The notes beneath the pieces are model-generated. The model was given only the letters and a program-made list of their open reading frames with translations, was not told the origin of the DNA and did no database searches. The position numbers were made by a program, and so were the translations under genes. Below, piece after piece: positions 35,542 through 45,380 of a stretch of 64,000 nucleotides of DNA; within the stretch, counting starts at the first letter, position 1; every line of letters starts with the position of its first letter. The stretch covers positions 1-64,000 of the forward strand of contig JAIKVW010000016.1 of NCBI GenBank assembly GCA_024685315.1, written 5' to 3'. Source of the DNA: Lachnospiraceae bacterium (GTDB lineage Bacteria > Bacillota > Clostridia > Lachnospirales > Lachnospiraceae).

Positions 35542-38115
35542 ATGGATAAATATAAAGTTACAGGCATGAGCTGCGCGGCCTGCCAGGCTCATGTAGAAAA
35601 GGCGGTATCCGGCGTTCCCGGGGTAACCTCCTGTAATGTAAGCCTTCTCACCAATTCAATGGCGGTCGAGGGGAACGCTTCAAGCGAGGATATTATAAAG
35701 GCAGTTGAAAACGCCGGTTACGGGGCCGAGCCCATGGGCGGAGCAGTTAAGAAAAGCTCTTCCGCAAGCCTTGCAGAGCAGGAGGAAGCGCTGAGGGACA
35801 CTGAGACCCCGAAGATGGTAAGGCGTCTCATCTCATCGGTAATCGTGCTCCTGATACTCATGTATTTTTCAATGGGGCACATGATGTGGGGCTTCTCTGT
35901 GCCGATGATATTCCATAATCACGTCTGCCTCGGGATCCTTGAAATGCTGCTATCGCTGATCGTGCTTTTTATCAACAGGAACTTCTTTATCAAGGGCTTC
36001 GGCGCGGTCCTGCATAAGAGCACGAATATGGATACTCTGGTAGCGATGAGCTCAGCGGCGTCATTTGGATACAGCCTCGCGGCGCTTTTTATAATGGCCT
36101 ACGCTATGGGAAACGGCGACACCCAGACGGTAGATACGATGGCAATGGATCACCTGTGGTTTGAATCCGCCGCAATGATCCCTACGCTGATTACTATAGG
36201 AAAGACCCTCGAGTCCTATTCCAAGGGCAGGACCACAGACGCGCTTAAGAGCCTGATGAAGCTTGCGCCTAAGACCGCTGTGATCGAGCGGAACGGGATC
36301 GAGACTGAAGTAGCCATAGATGAAGTAGTCCAGGGCGATATATTTGTAGTGCGCCCCGGGGAGAATATTCCTGTTGACGGAGTGATCATAGAGGGCCTTA
36401 CCGCCGTAAATGAGTCTTCTCTCACGGGAGAGTCGATCCCGGTCGATAAGGCCGAAGGAGACCAGGTATCCGCGGCGACCGTGAACCAGTCCGGCTTTAT
36501 AAGGGCGAGGGCCACCAGGGTAGGTGAGGACACCACTCTTTCCCAGATAATCAGGATGGTCTCCGACGCAGCCTCCACAAAGGCGCCGATCGCCAGGATC
36601 GCGGATAAAGTATCATCTGTATTTGTGCCTGCAGTAATCGTTATTGCCGCGGCAGCATGCATAGGCTGGCTTCTGGCCGGACAGACATTCACATTTGCCT
36701 TTACAAGGGCGATATCGGTTCTCGTGATCAGCTGCCCCTGCGCGCTGGGACTTGCGACCCCGGTCGCGATAATGGTCGGGAACGGCGTCGGTGCGAAGAA
36801 CGGCATTCTTTTCAAGACCGCTGCGTCGCTCGAGGCCTGCGGAAAGACGGCTATAGCAGTGCTTGACAAGACCGGGACGATCACTAAAGGCGAACCGGAG
36901 GTCACGGACGTCATAGTTTCTCCCGGAGTCAGCGAGGAAGAACTGCTCTCTGCGGCATATTCTCTGGAGTCCAGAAGCGAGCACCCGCTTGCGAAGGCAG
37001 TGACAGCATATGGTGAAAGCTCAGGAATGGTACCTTATCCGGTCACTGACTTTCAGGCGCTTCCCGGCAACGGACTTACCGGAAAAGCAGGAGAGCATAT
37101 ACTCTTTGCAGGCAGCGGGGAGTTCATATCCGGAAAAGTCCCTGTGCCTTCCGAAATGGCTGAAAAATCCAATGAGCTTGCCTCACAGGGCAAGACCCCG
37201 CTCTTTTTCAGCAAGGGCGGACGATTTCTCGGTATTATTGCTGTTGCGGATCAGATGAAGGAAGAAAGTCCTTCGGCAATAAAGCAGCTCCGCGGTATGG
37301 GCATAAAGGTGGTCATGCTGACCGGCGACAATGAAAGGACCGCGAATGCTGTGGGTAAAGCCGCAGGAGTGGATCTGATAATTGCAGGCGTCCGTCCGGA
37401 CGGAAAGGAAGCGGTCGTAAGGAAGCTTCAGGAGAGCGGAAAAGTCGCTATGGTAGGGGACGGTATCAACGATGCCCCCGCGCTTACCAGGGCAGATACC
37501 GGGATCGCGATCGGAGCCGGCACTGACGTCGCGGTAGACGCTGCGGACGTAGTGCTTGTAAAGAGCCGGCTTGATGACGTTCCGGCAGCAATACGCTTAA
37601 GCCGCGCGGTAATAAAGAATATCCACGAGAACCTGTTCTGGGCCTTTTTCTATAATTTGATCTGCATCCCGCTAGCGATAGGGCTCTACCAGAAGCTCTT
37701 CGGGCTCAACTTTGAACTGAAGCCGGTCGTAGGGGCAATAGCGATGAGCTTTTCCTCGGTGACGGTCTGCCTCAACGCCCTCAGGCTCAACCTGCTGAAC
37801 GTACGCGACTCCTCACGTGACAAAAAGCTCAGCGATGCCGCTGAGCTTCCCGATGATTTCTTTAATAATTCTGCAGATGCAGACAAACATACGGAGGTTA
37901 ATGAAATGACAAAAACTCTTACTATCGAAGGCATGATGTGCCCTCACTGCGAGGCAGCCGTAAAGAAAGCTCTTGAAGCTCTCGATGGAGTTAATGAAGC
38001 AGCAGTATCCCACGAGAAGGGTACCGCGGTAGTTACGCTCTCAGCTGATATTGCAGACGAAACGCTTAAAAAAGCCGTAGAAGACAAGGACTACAAGGTC
38101 TTAGCGATCGCCTGA
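35542..38115 (+). CDS. copA: Copper-exporting P1B-type ATPase with N- and C-terminal HMA domains
   Basis: Cu(I) exporter of 857 residues. The N-terminal metal domain has GMSCAAC (8-14). Eight membrane helices follow; ion-path motif CPC is at about 398-400, phosphorylation motif DKTGT at 442, SEHPLAKA, and [10 protein letters not shown]. After the last helices and an acidic linker comes a second heavy-metal domain ([20 protein letters not shown], from residue 789). That last domain starts with an in-frame ATG behind its own ACGGAGG, so a free chaperone may be made too. The 3' end overlaps the convergent aldolase gene by 25 bases. Confidence 0.95.
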   Translation: MDKYKVTGMSCAACQAHVEKAVSGVPGVTSCNVSLLTNSMAVEGNASSEDIIKAVENAGYGAEPMGGAVKKSSSASLAEQEEALRDTETPKMVRRLISSVIVLLILMYFSMGHMMWGFSVPMIFHNHVCLGILEMLLSLIVLFINRNFFIKGFGAVLHKSTNMDTLVAMSSAASFGYSLAALFIMAYAMGNGDTQTVDTMAMDHLWFESAAMIPTLITIGKTLESYSKGRTTDALKSLMKLAPKTAVIERNGIETEVAIDEVVQGDIFVVRPGENIPVDGVIIEGLTAVNESSLTGESIPVDKAEGDQVSAATVNQSGFIRARATRVGEDTTLSQIIRMVSDAASTKAPIARIADKVSSVFVPAVIVIAAAACIGWLLAGQTFTFAFTRAISVLVISCPCALGLATPVAIMVGNGVGAKNGILFKTAASLEACGKTAIAVLDKTGTITKGEPEVTDVIVSPGVSEEELLSAAYSLESRSEHPLAKAVTAYGESSGMVPYPVTDFQALPGNGLTGKAGEHILFAGSGEFISGKVPVPSEMAEKSNELASQGKTPLFFSKGGRFLGIIAVADQMKEESPSAIKQLRGMGIKVVMLTGDNERTANAVGKAAGVDLIIAGVRPDGKEAVVRKLQESGKVAMVGDGINDAPALTRADTGIAIGAGTDVAVDAADVVLVKSRLDDVPAAIRLSRAVIKNIHENLFWAFFYNLICIPLAIGLYQKLFGLNFELKPVVGAIAMSFSSVTVCLNALRLNLLNVRDSSRDKKLSDAAELPDDFFNNSADADKHTEVNEMTKTLTIEGMMCPHCEAAVKKALEALDGVNEAAVSHEKGTAVVTLSADIADETLKKAVEDKDYKVLAIA
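37906..38115 (+). CDS. Possible internal start giving a free CopZ-like chaperone
   Basis: The last 69 codons of copA form a complete HMA domain ([17 protein letters not shown], Cu motif MxCxxC) of the usual CopZ size. An ideal Shine-Dalgarno (ACGGAGG, GGAGG at 37893-37897) lies 8 bases before ATG 37906 in the copA frame. Either copA fused recently with a copZ gene and kept its start site, or both products are made. This is an inference from sequence. Confidence 0.55.
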   Translation: MTKTLTIEGMMCPHCEAAVKKALEALDGVNEAAVSHEKGTAVVTLSADIADETLKKAVEDKDYKVLAIA

Positions 38116-39161
38116 GCATACAGGCATTCCCTGATCAGCTCAAGGAGCGCGCCGGTGTCTTCGTCGGAAGTCGCCCAGCTGGTGGCGAACCTTACAAGCT
38201 GATGAGTATCATCCCAGAGCTCCATGAAGCTGTATGCAGCTTTTGAAGAGATCCTCTGCAGGAAATCGTTTCCTGCGACAAAAAGGATCTGGTTGGTCGG
38301 GGAGTCAAAAGGCATTTCAAAGCCGCAGGATAGAAGGCATCCTTTTATCCTTGCGGCATTTTTTATTGCCGGAATGCCTATACGGCTGTAGAGCCCGTCC
38401 TTGAAGAGTACGCCGAACTGGATCCCGAGGAGCCTTCCTTTCGCAAGGACCGCGCCGTGCTGCTTGCAGATGCTGAAAAAGTGCGGGATCAGGCCTTTTT
38501 TCGGGAACACGACGGCCTCTCCGAAGAGGAGCCCGCATTTGGTCCCGCCTATGTAAAAGACATCGCTGAGCCTGGCAAGATCGCTGAGCCTGACGTCATT
38601 TTCAGGAGCGGCGAGAGCATAGGCAAGCCTGGCCCCGTCAACATAGAGATATACACCTGCCTCCTTGCAGAGGGTACTGATAGAAGTAAGCTCTTCGAGG
38701 GAGTAGAGGGTGCCGTACTCTGTAGGCTGTGATATATATACCATCCCTGGCATGACCATGTGATCGCGGTTTTCATCCTTAGTGTAATCCGAAAGGCATC
38801 TGCCGATATCCTCAGCGGAAAGCTTTCCCTCGTGCCCTTTTAGTTCAAGGACCTTGTGGCCGCCGGCTTCGATGGCCCCGGCTTCGTGGACGGACACATG
38901 CCCTGAGCTTGCAGCGATAACTCCTTCGTAAGAGCGGAGCAGGGAATCGATGATGACTTTGTTTGTCTGGGTCCCGCCGGTAAGGAAATAAACTTCACCT
39001 TCTGGGCAGCCGCATTCTTCAAGTATCTCCAGAGCTGCCTTTTGTGAGTATTCATCCTGCCCGTAGCCGGTGGTAGAGATCATATTAGTCTCTGCAAGCG
39101 CCTTCATTACTTCCGGGTGCGCGCCTTCCATGTAGTCCGATTCAAAATAAAGCATTCCCAT
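38091..39161 (-). CDS. Threonine aldolase family PLP enzyme
   Basis: PLP-dependent lyase of the low-specificity L-threonine aldolase/beta-eliminating lyase group, 356 residues. Features: [20 protein letters not shown] at the start, [17 protein letters not shown], the [11 protein letters not shown] block with the PLP-binding Asp, and FYIGGTKCG with the Schiff-base Lys. It would cleave threonine or allo-threonine to glycine and acetaldehyde. ATG 39161 sits behind AGGAGAG; the ATG two codons later is an alternative. Its stop lies inside the end of copA on the other strand. Confidence 0.88.
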   Translation of the reverse strand: MGMLYFESDYMEGAHPEVMKALAETNMISTTGYGQDEYSQKAALEILEECGCPEGEVYFLTGGTQTNKVIIDSLLRSYEGVIAASSGHVSVHEAGAIEAGGHKVLELKGHEGKLSAEDIGRCLSDYTKDENRDHMVMPGMVYISQPTEYGTLYSLEELTSISTLCKEAGVYLYVDGARLAYALAAPENDVRLSDLARLSDVFYIGGTKCGLLFGEAVVFPKKGLIPHFFSICKQHGAVLAKGRLLGIQFGVLFKDGLYSRIGIPAIKNAARIKGCLLSCGFEMPFDSPTNQILFVAGNDFLQRISSKAAYSFMELWDDTHQLVRFATSWATSDEDTGALLELIRECLYAQAIAKTL

Positions 39162-39232
39162 ATCCCCTCTCTCCTGATCTTAAAAGCATTTCCTGAAATA
39201 TATTTCATCTATTATAAAACAATATTTTCCCT

Positions 39233-39261
39233 TTGACCATATAAGCTCCCTTTAGTATAAT
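39233..39261 (+). promoter_or_regulatory. Promoter for ddl-murF
   Basis: TTGACC (39233-39238), a 17-base spacer and a perfect TATAAT (39256-39261), 51 bases before the ddl start. Confidence 0.75.
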
Positions 39262-39311
39262 AAAAAAGTTAGTGTGATCAATTTTTTCAGCTTTAAGCGA
39301 GGTGTTTATAA

Positions 39312-40358
39312 ATGAGGATAGTAGTAGCCGCAGGCGGCACCAGCACAGAACGTGACGTATCCCTTGTCTCGGGTATGGGAATATACAGGGCGCTCCGTTC
39401 AAAGGGATATGAATGCATACTTCTGGACGTGTTTTTCGGATATCCCGGGGATGACTGGGAGACCGTATTTGACAAGGATAAGGACTGGGCCGAAAGCATA
39501 GAGTATATCAAGGCGAATAATCCCGATATCGAGGCTGTTAAGGCCTTAAGGCCTGATTGGAAGGACAGCTTTTTCGGACCTCATGTCATCGATATCTGCA
39601 GGGAGGCAGACCTTGTGTTCATTGCTCTCCACGGCGAGAACGGAGAGAACGGCAAGGTGCAGGCGTGTTTTGACCTCAACGGGATCAATTATACAGGGGC
39701 TGACTACAAGAGCTCCGCTTTATGCATGGATAAAGGGCTTACGAAGGATCTGTTCCGTTCGTCCGGTATACCCTGCCCGAAAGGCGTCAGGGTCCACAAG
39801 GGCGAGGGAATACCTTCAGATTTCCCGCTGCCATGCATAGTTAAGGCCTGCTGCGGAGGTTCAAGCGTAGGTGTTTCCATCGCGCGCAGCATCGAGGAGT
39901 ACAAGCCCGCCCTTGATAACGCGTTTAAATACGACGATGAAGTTATCATAGAAGAGTTCATTGCAGGGCGCGAGTTTTCCGTCGGCGTGATCGACGGGAA
40001 GGCACTCCCGGTCATTGAGATAGCCCCCAAAGAGGGATTCTACGACTACAAGAATAAATATCAGCCCGGTGCGACCGTAGAGACCTGCCCGGCCGAGCTC
40101 TCTCTGGAGCTTACTGAGAAGGTGCAGAAGATCGCCGAGGAGGCCTTCAAGGTGCTCCGCCTCCGGGATTACGTCAGATTTGACTTTATCATGGATCCGG
40201 AAGGAAATTTCTACTGTCTTGAAGCGAACACGCTTCCCGGAATGACCCCGGTGTCTCTCCTCCCGCAGGAAGCGAAAGCCATGGGGATAGATTTCGAAGA
40301 ACTCTGCCAGCTGCTTATAACGATAGCTATGAGAAGGATGGACGGATACATTTTCTGA
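39312..40358 (+). CDS. ddl: D-alanine--D-alanine ligase
   Basis: ATP-grasp enzyme that makes D-Ala-D-Ala for peptidoglycan. The 348 residues have VVAAGGTSTERDVSLVSG at the start, IALHGENGENGKVQACFDLN, VKACCGGSSVGVSIARS, and EANTLPGMTP with the metal ligands. Length is typical. GCGAGGTG precedes the ATG. murF begins 18 bases later, so the dipeptide maker and the enzyme that uses it form a two-gene operon. Confidence 0.95.
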   Translation: MRIVVAAGGTSTERDVSLVSGMGIYRALRSKGYECILLDVFFGYPGDDWETVFDKDKDWAESIEYIKANNPDIEAVKALRPDWKDSFFGPHVIDICREADLVFIALHGENGENGKVQACFDLNGINYTGADYKSSALCMDKGLTKDLFRSSGIPCPKGVRVHKGEGIPSDFPLPCIVKACCGGSSVGVSIARSIEEYKPALDNAFKYDDEVIIEEFIAGREFSVGVIDGKALPVIEIAPKEGFYDYKNKYQPGATVETCPAELSLELTEKVQKIAEEAFKVLRLRDYVRFDFIMDPEGNFYCLEANTLPGMTPVSLLPQEAKAMGIDFEELCQLLITIAMRRMDGYIF

Positions 40359-40376
40359 CAGGTCCGGAGGAAATAA

Positions 40377-41777
40377 ATGAAGAATCTTACCATACCTGCT
40401 ATTGCAGGAATCTGCAAAGGTACCGTGAACGGGGAAGTAACCGCTCCGGCCCGTGAAGCACTTGGTTTTGTGACTGATTCGCGGCAGGTCCTTCCCGGAT
40501 ATGTGTTTATTGCTGCAAAGGGAGAGAATTCTGACGGTCATAACTACATAGCTTCAGCCTTCGAAAAAGGTGCGCTTGCCGTAGTCGCCCAGCACATTCC
40601 TGAAGGCATTTCCCCTGAGGGCCCGGTGATCTTAGTGAGGGACAGCTTTGAGGCGCTCAGGGATATCGCAGCGTTCTACCGCAGGCAGCTTGGGATCAAG
40701 GTCGTAGGCATTACCGGAAGCGTCGGAAAGACAAGTACAAAGGAGATAATCGCATCAGTGCTGTCTCAGCGCTTCAGGACACATAAGACCGAAGGCAATT
40801 ATAACAACGAGATAGGTCTTCCGCTTACTGTGCTGCGTATACCTGAAGATGCAGAGCTCGCGGTGCTTGAGATGGGGATAGATGATGTTGGCGAGATGCA
40901 TATGCTGAGCCGCGTCGCCGCTCCAGATGCCGCAGTGATAACCAACATAGGCGAGTGCCATCTTGAGAAGCTTGGCGACCGCGACGGTGTTCTGCGGGAA
41001 AAGACAGGCATCTTTGAATACCTGAGCGAAGACGGTATGGCTTTTCTGAACGGTGATGATGATAAACTTCAGACAGTGAAGGAGGTAAAGGGGAGGAAAC
41101 CCGTCAGCTTCGGGCTGAGAGAAGCGGACGATGTCTGGGCTGGAAATGTGCAGGACAGAGGGCTTCTCGGGAGCACTTCACTGATACATATCGGCGGCAG
41201 GGAAATCCCGGTGCAGGTTAATATACCCGGGATCCAGATGCAGATCAATGCAGCTGCGGCTGCAGCAGTGGGATCGTGGTTCGGGCTCACGGATGAAGAA
41301 ATCAGGAAGGGCATTGAGGAGGCAAGGACCATAGCCGGCCGCAATAACCTTATTAAGACCGGCAGCCTTGTCATTGACGATGACTGTTACAATGCGAGTC
41401 CCTCGGCGGTTCGGGCTGCGCTCGATATGCTTTCCGGAGTTCCGGGAAGGCGGGCCGCGGTGCTCGGCGATATGTTTGAACTGGGTGAGTACGAGGTCCG
41501 GCTTCATGAAGAGACCGGAGCATATGCCGCAAAGAGCGGCTGCGAGGTGCTGATCTTTGTAGGTGATCTTGCAAGGCATATGTATGAAGGGGCCAGGGCT
41601 CATTCAGAAACATGCAGCCAGGGAGCAGAGGTATATTATTTCCCTGATAAGGCTTCCCTCTCAGAAGCGCTTCCCGGATTATTAAAGAAAGGCGACACCG
41701 TCCTTGTAAAAGCCTCGCACGGCATGGGGCTCTCAGAGACGGTAGATTTTCTTCGCGGATTAAAATTGCCGGATTGA
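40377..41777 (+). CDS. murF: UDP-MurNAc-tripeptide--D-alanyl-D-alanine ligase
   Basis: Adds D-Ala-D-Ala to the UDP-MurNAc tripeptide, the last cytoplasmic step of stem peptide assembly. The 466 residues show the Mur ligase layout: N-terminal UMP-binding domain (TDSRQVLPGYVFIAAKGENSD), ATP site GITGSVGKTSTKE (about 111-123), EGNYNNEIGLPLTVL and a C-terminal domain with DDDCYNASPSAVRAALD. AGGAGGAAAT before the ATG. It is paired with ddl upstream. Confidence 0.96.
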   Translation: MKNLTIPAIAGICKGTVNGEVTAPAREALGFVTDSRQVLPGYVFIAAKGENSDGHNYIASAFEKGALAVVAQHIPEGISPEGPVILVRDSFEALRDIAAFYRRQLGIKVVGITGSVGKTSTKEIIASVLSQRFRTHKTEGNYNNEIGLPLTVLRIPEDAELAVLEMGIDDVGEMHMLSRVAAPDAAVITNIGECHLEKLGDRDGVLREKTGIFEYLSEDGMAFLNGDDDKLQTVKEVKGRKPVSFGLREADDVWAGNVQDRGLLGSTSLIHIGGREIPVQVNIPGIQMQINAAAAAAVGSWFGLTDEEIRKGIEEARTIAGRNNLIKTGSLVIDDDCYNASPSAVRAALDMLSGVPGRRAAVLGDMFELGEYEVRLHEETGAYAAKSGCEVLIFVGDLARHMYEGARAHSETCSQGAEVYYFPDKASLSEALPGLLKKGDTVLVKASHGMGLSETVDFLRGLKLPD

Positions 41778-41896
41778 AGCGAAAAGTCGTGAATTGCTAT
41801 TCACATTTCCGGAAAAAGTGTTAAATTAGAATTGATGTTGTATTTGTATTTAGTCAGATACATTCAAGGTATTATAATTCAAGGAGGAACTGAACA

Positions 41897-42892
41897 ATGG
41901 CAGATAATCTGCAGGGATTCGGGGCTATGATCGCCAAGCTCAAGGCAGACCCGAAGAAGATCGTTTTTACAGAAGGAACTGATGAGAGGATACTTGAGGC
42001 CGCTTCAAGGCTGCTTGCCGGAAATTTCCTTACCCCCATCCTTATCGGAAACGAAGAGGAAGTCCTTGCTGCAGCAGAGAATTCCGGATACAATATCCGC
42101 GGCGCAGAGATCATCGATCCCGCTAACTATGACAGGATGGACGAGATGGTAGATCTCTTCTGCGAACTCAGGAAGAGCAAAGGGATCACCAAAGAAGAAA
42201 GCTTAAAGACCGTATCAAGAAGCAACTATTTCGGAACCATGCTGGTTAAGATGGGAGTCGCTGACGCACTTCTCGGAGGCGCTACATATTCAACAGCAGA
42301 TACCGTCCGCCCGGCTCTCCAGGTCGTTAAGACCAAGCCTGGCAACAGCATTGTTTCTTCCTGCTTCATACTGGTGCGTCCTTCTGCATCCGGTGACAAT
42401 GAAGTCCTCGCAATGGGCGACTGTGCTATCTGCATTAAGCCTACCGCAGAAGAACTCGTAGAGATCGCAGGTGAGACTGCTGAATGCGGCAAGATCTTCG
42501 GCATCGATCCCAAGGTAGCTTTCCTCAGCTATTCTACACTCGGCTCAGGCTCAGGTGAAGACGTTGATAAGATGCACAAGGCTGCCGCTATGGCTAAGGA
42601 GAAATATCCTAACCTTCCTATCGACGGAGAGCTTCAGTTCGACGCAGCTGTTTCCCCTACAGTCGCTAGGACCAAGGCTAAGGACAGCCCTGTAGCAGGA
42701 CACGCAAACGTATTTATCTTCCCTGACATCAATGCAGGAAACATTGGCTACAAGATCGCCCAGAGGCTCGGAAACTTTGCAGCATACGGCCCGATCCTTC
42801 TCGGACTTAACGCTCCGATCAATGATCTTTCCCGCGGATGCAATGGTGAAGAAGTTTACCGTATGGCGATCATCACCGCAGCACTTGCTTAA
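41897..42892 (+). CDS. pta: Phosphate acetyltransferase
   Basis: Interconverts acetyl-CoA and acetyl phosphate in the acetate branch of fermentation. The 331 residues are the short, single-domain type. Motifs: VFTEGTDERILEAASRLL, LGGATYSTADTVRPALQVV, SYSTLGSGSGEDVDKM and HANVFIFPDINAGNIGYKIA. AAGGAGG precedes ATG 41897, and a TATAAT (41874-41879) lies just before it. No ackA gene is in the window. The codon use of pta, the aldolase and the ribosomal genes looks more uniform than that of neighbours, which suggests strong expression. Confidence 0.96.
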   Translation: MADNLQGFGAMIAKLKADPKKIVFTEGTDERILEAASRLLAGNFLTPILIGNEEEVLAAAENSGYNIRGAEIIDPANYDRMDEMVDLFCELRKSKGITKEESLKTVSRSNYFGTMLVKMGVADALLGGATYSTADTVRPALQVVKTKPGNSIVSSCFILVRPSASGDNEVLAMGDCAICIKPTAEELVEIAGETAECGKIFGIDPKVAFLSYSTLGSGSGEDVDKMHKAAAMAKEKYPNLPIDGELQFDAAVSPTVARTKAKDSPVAGHANVFIFPDINAGNIGYKIAQRLGNFAAYGPILLGLNAPINDLSRGCNGEEVYRMAIITAALA

Positions 42893-42922
42893 TTATTGCA
42901 ATAAATAAAGAGGAGATTATCT

Positions 42923-43810
42923 ATGAACCAGCAGCAGCTTGATCGTATGAAGAACGGCAAAGGGTTTATCGCGGCTCTCGACCAGAGCGGCGGAAGCACC
43001 CCTAAGGCGCTTAAGGGATACGGAATCGATGAGAGCGCCTATTCTAATGATACTGAGATGTTTGATCTCATCCATCAGATGCGTACACGTGTAATCACCA
43101 GTCCTGCATTCACCAGCGAGCACATTCTTGCAGCGATCCTTTTCCAGAGGACTATGGAGAGCATGGTAGAGGGTAAGCTTACTGCTGATTATCTCTGGGA
43201 GAACAAAGGCATCGTTCCGATACTTAAGGTCGACAAGGGCCTTGCTGATCTTGAGAACGGCGTGCAGGTCATGAAACCGATACCTGACCTTGACGAAGTG
43301 CTTGCTCTTGCAATCGAACGTCATATTTTCGGGACCAAGATGCGTTCTGTAATTAAGGCAGCTGACCCTGAGGGTATCCGCAGGATCGTTGACCAGCAGT
43401 TCGAGATCGGCCTCAGGATCGCGGCAGCAGGACTTGTTCCTATCCTTGAGCCTGAAGTTGATATCAATATCCCTGACAAAGCAGAAGCCGAGGACATGCT
43501 GCTCGCAGAGATCGAGAAGCATCTTGCAGCTGTTCCTGAGGATACGCTTCTTATGTTCAAGGTTACCATTCCTACCAAGGCTAATCTCTATCAGGGAATA
43601 ATGGCTGACCCCAGGGTCGTCCGCGTCGTGGCTCTCTCCGGAGGATATTCCACAGAGTACGCTGACGAGCTTCTCATTCAGAATACCGGACTCATCGCAA
43701 GCTTCTCAAGGGCGCTGCTTAACCCGCTCAAGGCTCAGCAGAGCGATGAAGAGTTCAACGAAGCGCTCGGCAATTCGATCGCAGCTATCTATGAGGCATC
43801 GATTACCTGA
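42923..43810 (+). CDS. fda: Class I fructose-bisphosphate aldolase
   Basis: Schiff-base aldolase of glycolysis, 295 residues. Identified by [18 protein letters not shown] near the start, [20 protein letters not shown] with the active-site region, [16 protein letters not shown], and [15 protein letters not shown] which holds a catalytic Lys candidate. This prokaryotic class I type is found in Lachnospiraceae and some lactic bacteria. The gene is 30 bases after pta with GAGGAGAT as Shine-Dalgarno. A strong terminator follows, so it probably closes a pta-aldolase unit. Confidence 0.9.
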   Translation: MNQQQLDRMKNGKGFIAALDQSGGSTPKALKGYGIDESAYSNDTEMFDLIHQMRTRVITSPAFTSEHILAAILFQRTMESMVEGKLTADYLWENKGIVPILKVDKGLADLENGVQVMKPIPDLDEVLALAIERHIFGTKMRSVIKAADPEGIRRIVDQQFEIGLRIAAAGLVPILEPEVDINIPDKAEAEDMLLAEIEKHLAAVPEDTLLMFKVTIPTKANLYQGIMADPRVVRVVALSGGYSTEYADELLIQNTGLIASFSRALLNPLKAQQSDEEFNEALGNSIAAIYEASIT

Positions 43811-43846
43811 CAGCTTTGAATGACCGGCAGCGCATTGCCGGCACGG

Positions 43847-43893
43847 CGCCTCCGGAACGGATTTTTTCAAATAAAACGGTCCGGAGGCGTTTT
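43847..43893 (+). terminator. Intrinsic terminator after the aldolase gene
   Basis: CGCCTCCGGA (43847-43856) pairs with TCCGGAGGCG (43880-43889), followed by TTTT and a T-rich stretch. A smaller CCGGCA/TGCCGG hairpin lies just before it at about 43824-43841. Confidence 0.85.
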
Positions 43894-43925
43894 GCATGTT
43901 TTCAGGGATTTCCCTTTAAATCTGC

Positions 43926-43954
43926 TTGACAAAGGGATCGTCAAGTGGTAAATT
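43926..43954 (+). promoter_or_regulatory. Promoter of infC-rpmI-rplT
   Basis: TTGACA (43926-43931), 17 bases, TAAATT (43949-43954). It lies about 180 bases before infC. Confidence 0.75.
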
Positions 43955-43959
43955 AAATG

Positions 43960-44131
43960 AGCTGCAAAGGCAGCGGACAACAAAGCAGAGTATTGCTCTC
44001 ACCTCAGCATCCATTGATGACTCGGGTTCATATTTGAGAAAACGCGTTATTTCTGCGCGATTCTTAGATGGTGAGCATATATTCTGCCCGCCATTATTTT
44101 TTATTAATTTTAAAGACGACAGGAGGTGTCA
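43960..44131 (+). promoter_or_regulatory. infC operon leader, probable L20 leader
   Basis: About 170 bases of untranslated leader between the promoter and infC. It holds several small pairings (CTCACC with GGTGAG, CGCG with CGCG) and a T-rich stretch near 44096-44112. Bacillota regulate this operon through leader binding by ribosomal protein L20; the position fits, but I have not matched the covariance model. Confidence 0.55.
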
Positions 44132-44644
44132 ATTATCAGCGACTTAATGATTAACGAACAGATCAGGGACCATGAGGTCAGAGTGATCGGGGAAGATGGG
44201 GAGCAGCTTGGTATCATGTCTGCAAGAGAAGCTCTTAACCTTGCCAGAGAGGCCGACCTGGACCTTGTGAAGATCGCTCCGGGTGCAAATCCTCCGGTAT
44301 GCAAGATCATCGATTACGGCAAGTACAAGTACGAGCAGATCCGCAGAGAGAAGGAAGCCCGCAAGAAGCAGAAGATCATTGAGGTGAAGGAGATCAGGTT
44401 CTCACCTAACATCGATACCAATGATCTTAATATCAAGGCTAACCAGGCAAAGAAATTCCTTGCTGACGGCAACAAGGTCAAGGTCTCCGTTAGATTCAGA
44501 GGACGCGAGCTTGCCCATACTTCGGTTGGCAAAGATATTCTTGAGCAGTTTGCACAGTCATTGTCAGAGGTCGCAGTAGTTGACAAACCGGCCAAGATGG
44601 AAGGCAGGAGCATGGTCATGTTCCTCAGCCAGAAGCGCGGCTGA
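44132..44644 (+). CDS. infC: Translation initiation factor IF-3, AUU start
   Basis: Binds the 30S subunit and checks start codon choice. The 170 residues show [20 protein letters not shown] at the N-terminus, a basic linker ([20 protein letters not shown]) and the C-terminal domain. No ATG or GTG start fits: the GTG at 44126 lies within the Shine-Dalgarno. AGGAGG at 44121-44126 is 5 bases before ATT 44132, so the start is AUU, as in infC of Escherichia coli and many other bacteria, where IF-3 represses its own initiation. It heads infC-rpmI-rplT. Confidence 0.95.
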   Translation: MISDLMINEQIRDHEVRVIGEDGEQLGIMSAREALNLAREADLDLVKIAPGANPPVCKIIDYGKYKYEQIRREKEARKKQKIIEVKEIRFSPNIDTNDLNIKANQAKKFLADGNKVKVSVRFRGRELAHTSVGKDILEQFAQSLSEVAVVDKPAKMEGRSMVMFLSQKRG

Positions 44645-44685
44645 TACATCGTTATTATTTCAAACATACGAAGGGAGGCACGGAC

Positions 44686-44883
44686 ATGCCAAAGTTAAAG
44701 ACTAAAAGAGCAGCAGCTAAACGTTTCACTAAAACAGGCACAGGTCAGCTTAAGAGGATGAAGGCTTACAAGAGCCATATCCTTACCAAGAAGTCAGCGA
44801 AGAGGAAGAGGAACCTCAGGAAAGCAACCATCACAGACCAGACCAATGCAAAGGTTATGAAGAAGATACTTCCGTATCTTTAA
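44686..44883 (+). CDS. rpmI: 50S ribosomal protein L35
   Basis: A 65-residue basic protein, [20 protein letters not shown] to the end [21 protein letters not shown], complete and typical. GGGAGGCACGGAC precedes the ATG. Middle gene of the infC operon. Confidence 0.98.
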   Translation: MPKLKTKRAAAKRFTKTGTGQLKRMKAYKSHILTKKSAKRKRNLRKATITDQTNAKVMKKILPYL

Positions 44884-44916
44884 TGCCTGCTGAAACAGAA
44901 ACGGAGGAACGAGGAA

Positions 44917-45270
44917 ATGGCAAGAATTAAAGGTGGCTTAAACGCCAAGAGAAAACATAATGCTGTTTTAAAGCTCGCCAAGGGTTACAAGGGAGCAAGG
45001 TCAAAACAGTACAGAGTAGCTAAGCAGTCCGTTATGAGAGCTCTTACAAGCTCCTACGCAGGCCGTAAAGAGAAGAAGCGTCAGTTCAGACAGCTCTGGA
45101 TCGCCCGCATCAACGCAGGCGCAAGGATGAACGGCTTATCCTACAGCAAGCTTATCGACGGACTCAAGAAGTCAAATGTTGAGATCAACAGGAAGATGCT
45201 CTCCGAGCTCGCTATCAGCGATCCCACCGCATTCACGGAGATCTGCGAGACCGCAAAGAAGGCTCTGTAA
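44917..45270 (+). CDS. rplT: 50S ribosomal protein L20
   Basis: 117 residues, ARIKGGLNAKRKHNAVLKLA, LAKGYKGARSKQYRVAKQSV, GARMNGLSYSKLIDGLKKSN. It binds 23S rRNA early in 50S assembly and is the usual autogenous regulator of this operon through the leader upstream of infC. AACGGAGGAACGAGGAA precedes the ATG, 33 bases after rpmI. A terminator follows the gene. Confidence 0.98.
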   Translation: MARIKGGLNAKRKHNAVLKLAKGYKGARSKQYRVAKQSVMRALTSSYAGRKEKKRQFRQLWIARINAGARMNGLSYSKLIDGLKKSNVEINRKMLSELAISDPTAFTEICETAKKAL

Positions 45271-45290
45271 TATATATTCAGAGAATTAAT

Positions 45291-45334
45291 AAGCCGCGTG
45301 GCGGGAACAGTGTGTTCCTGACAAGCGGCTTTTT
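45291..45334 (+). terminator. Terminator of the infC operon
   Basis: AAGCCGC (45291-45297) pairs with GCGGCTT (45325-45331), with an inner GGAACA/TGTTCC stem, then TTTT. Confidence 0.85.
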
Positions 45335-45380
45335 GTGAATTTCAGATTGTCCCTTGAATAAAACTAATAGGAGGACTGAA

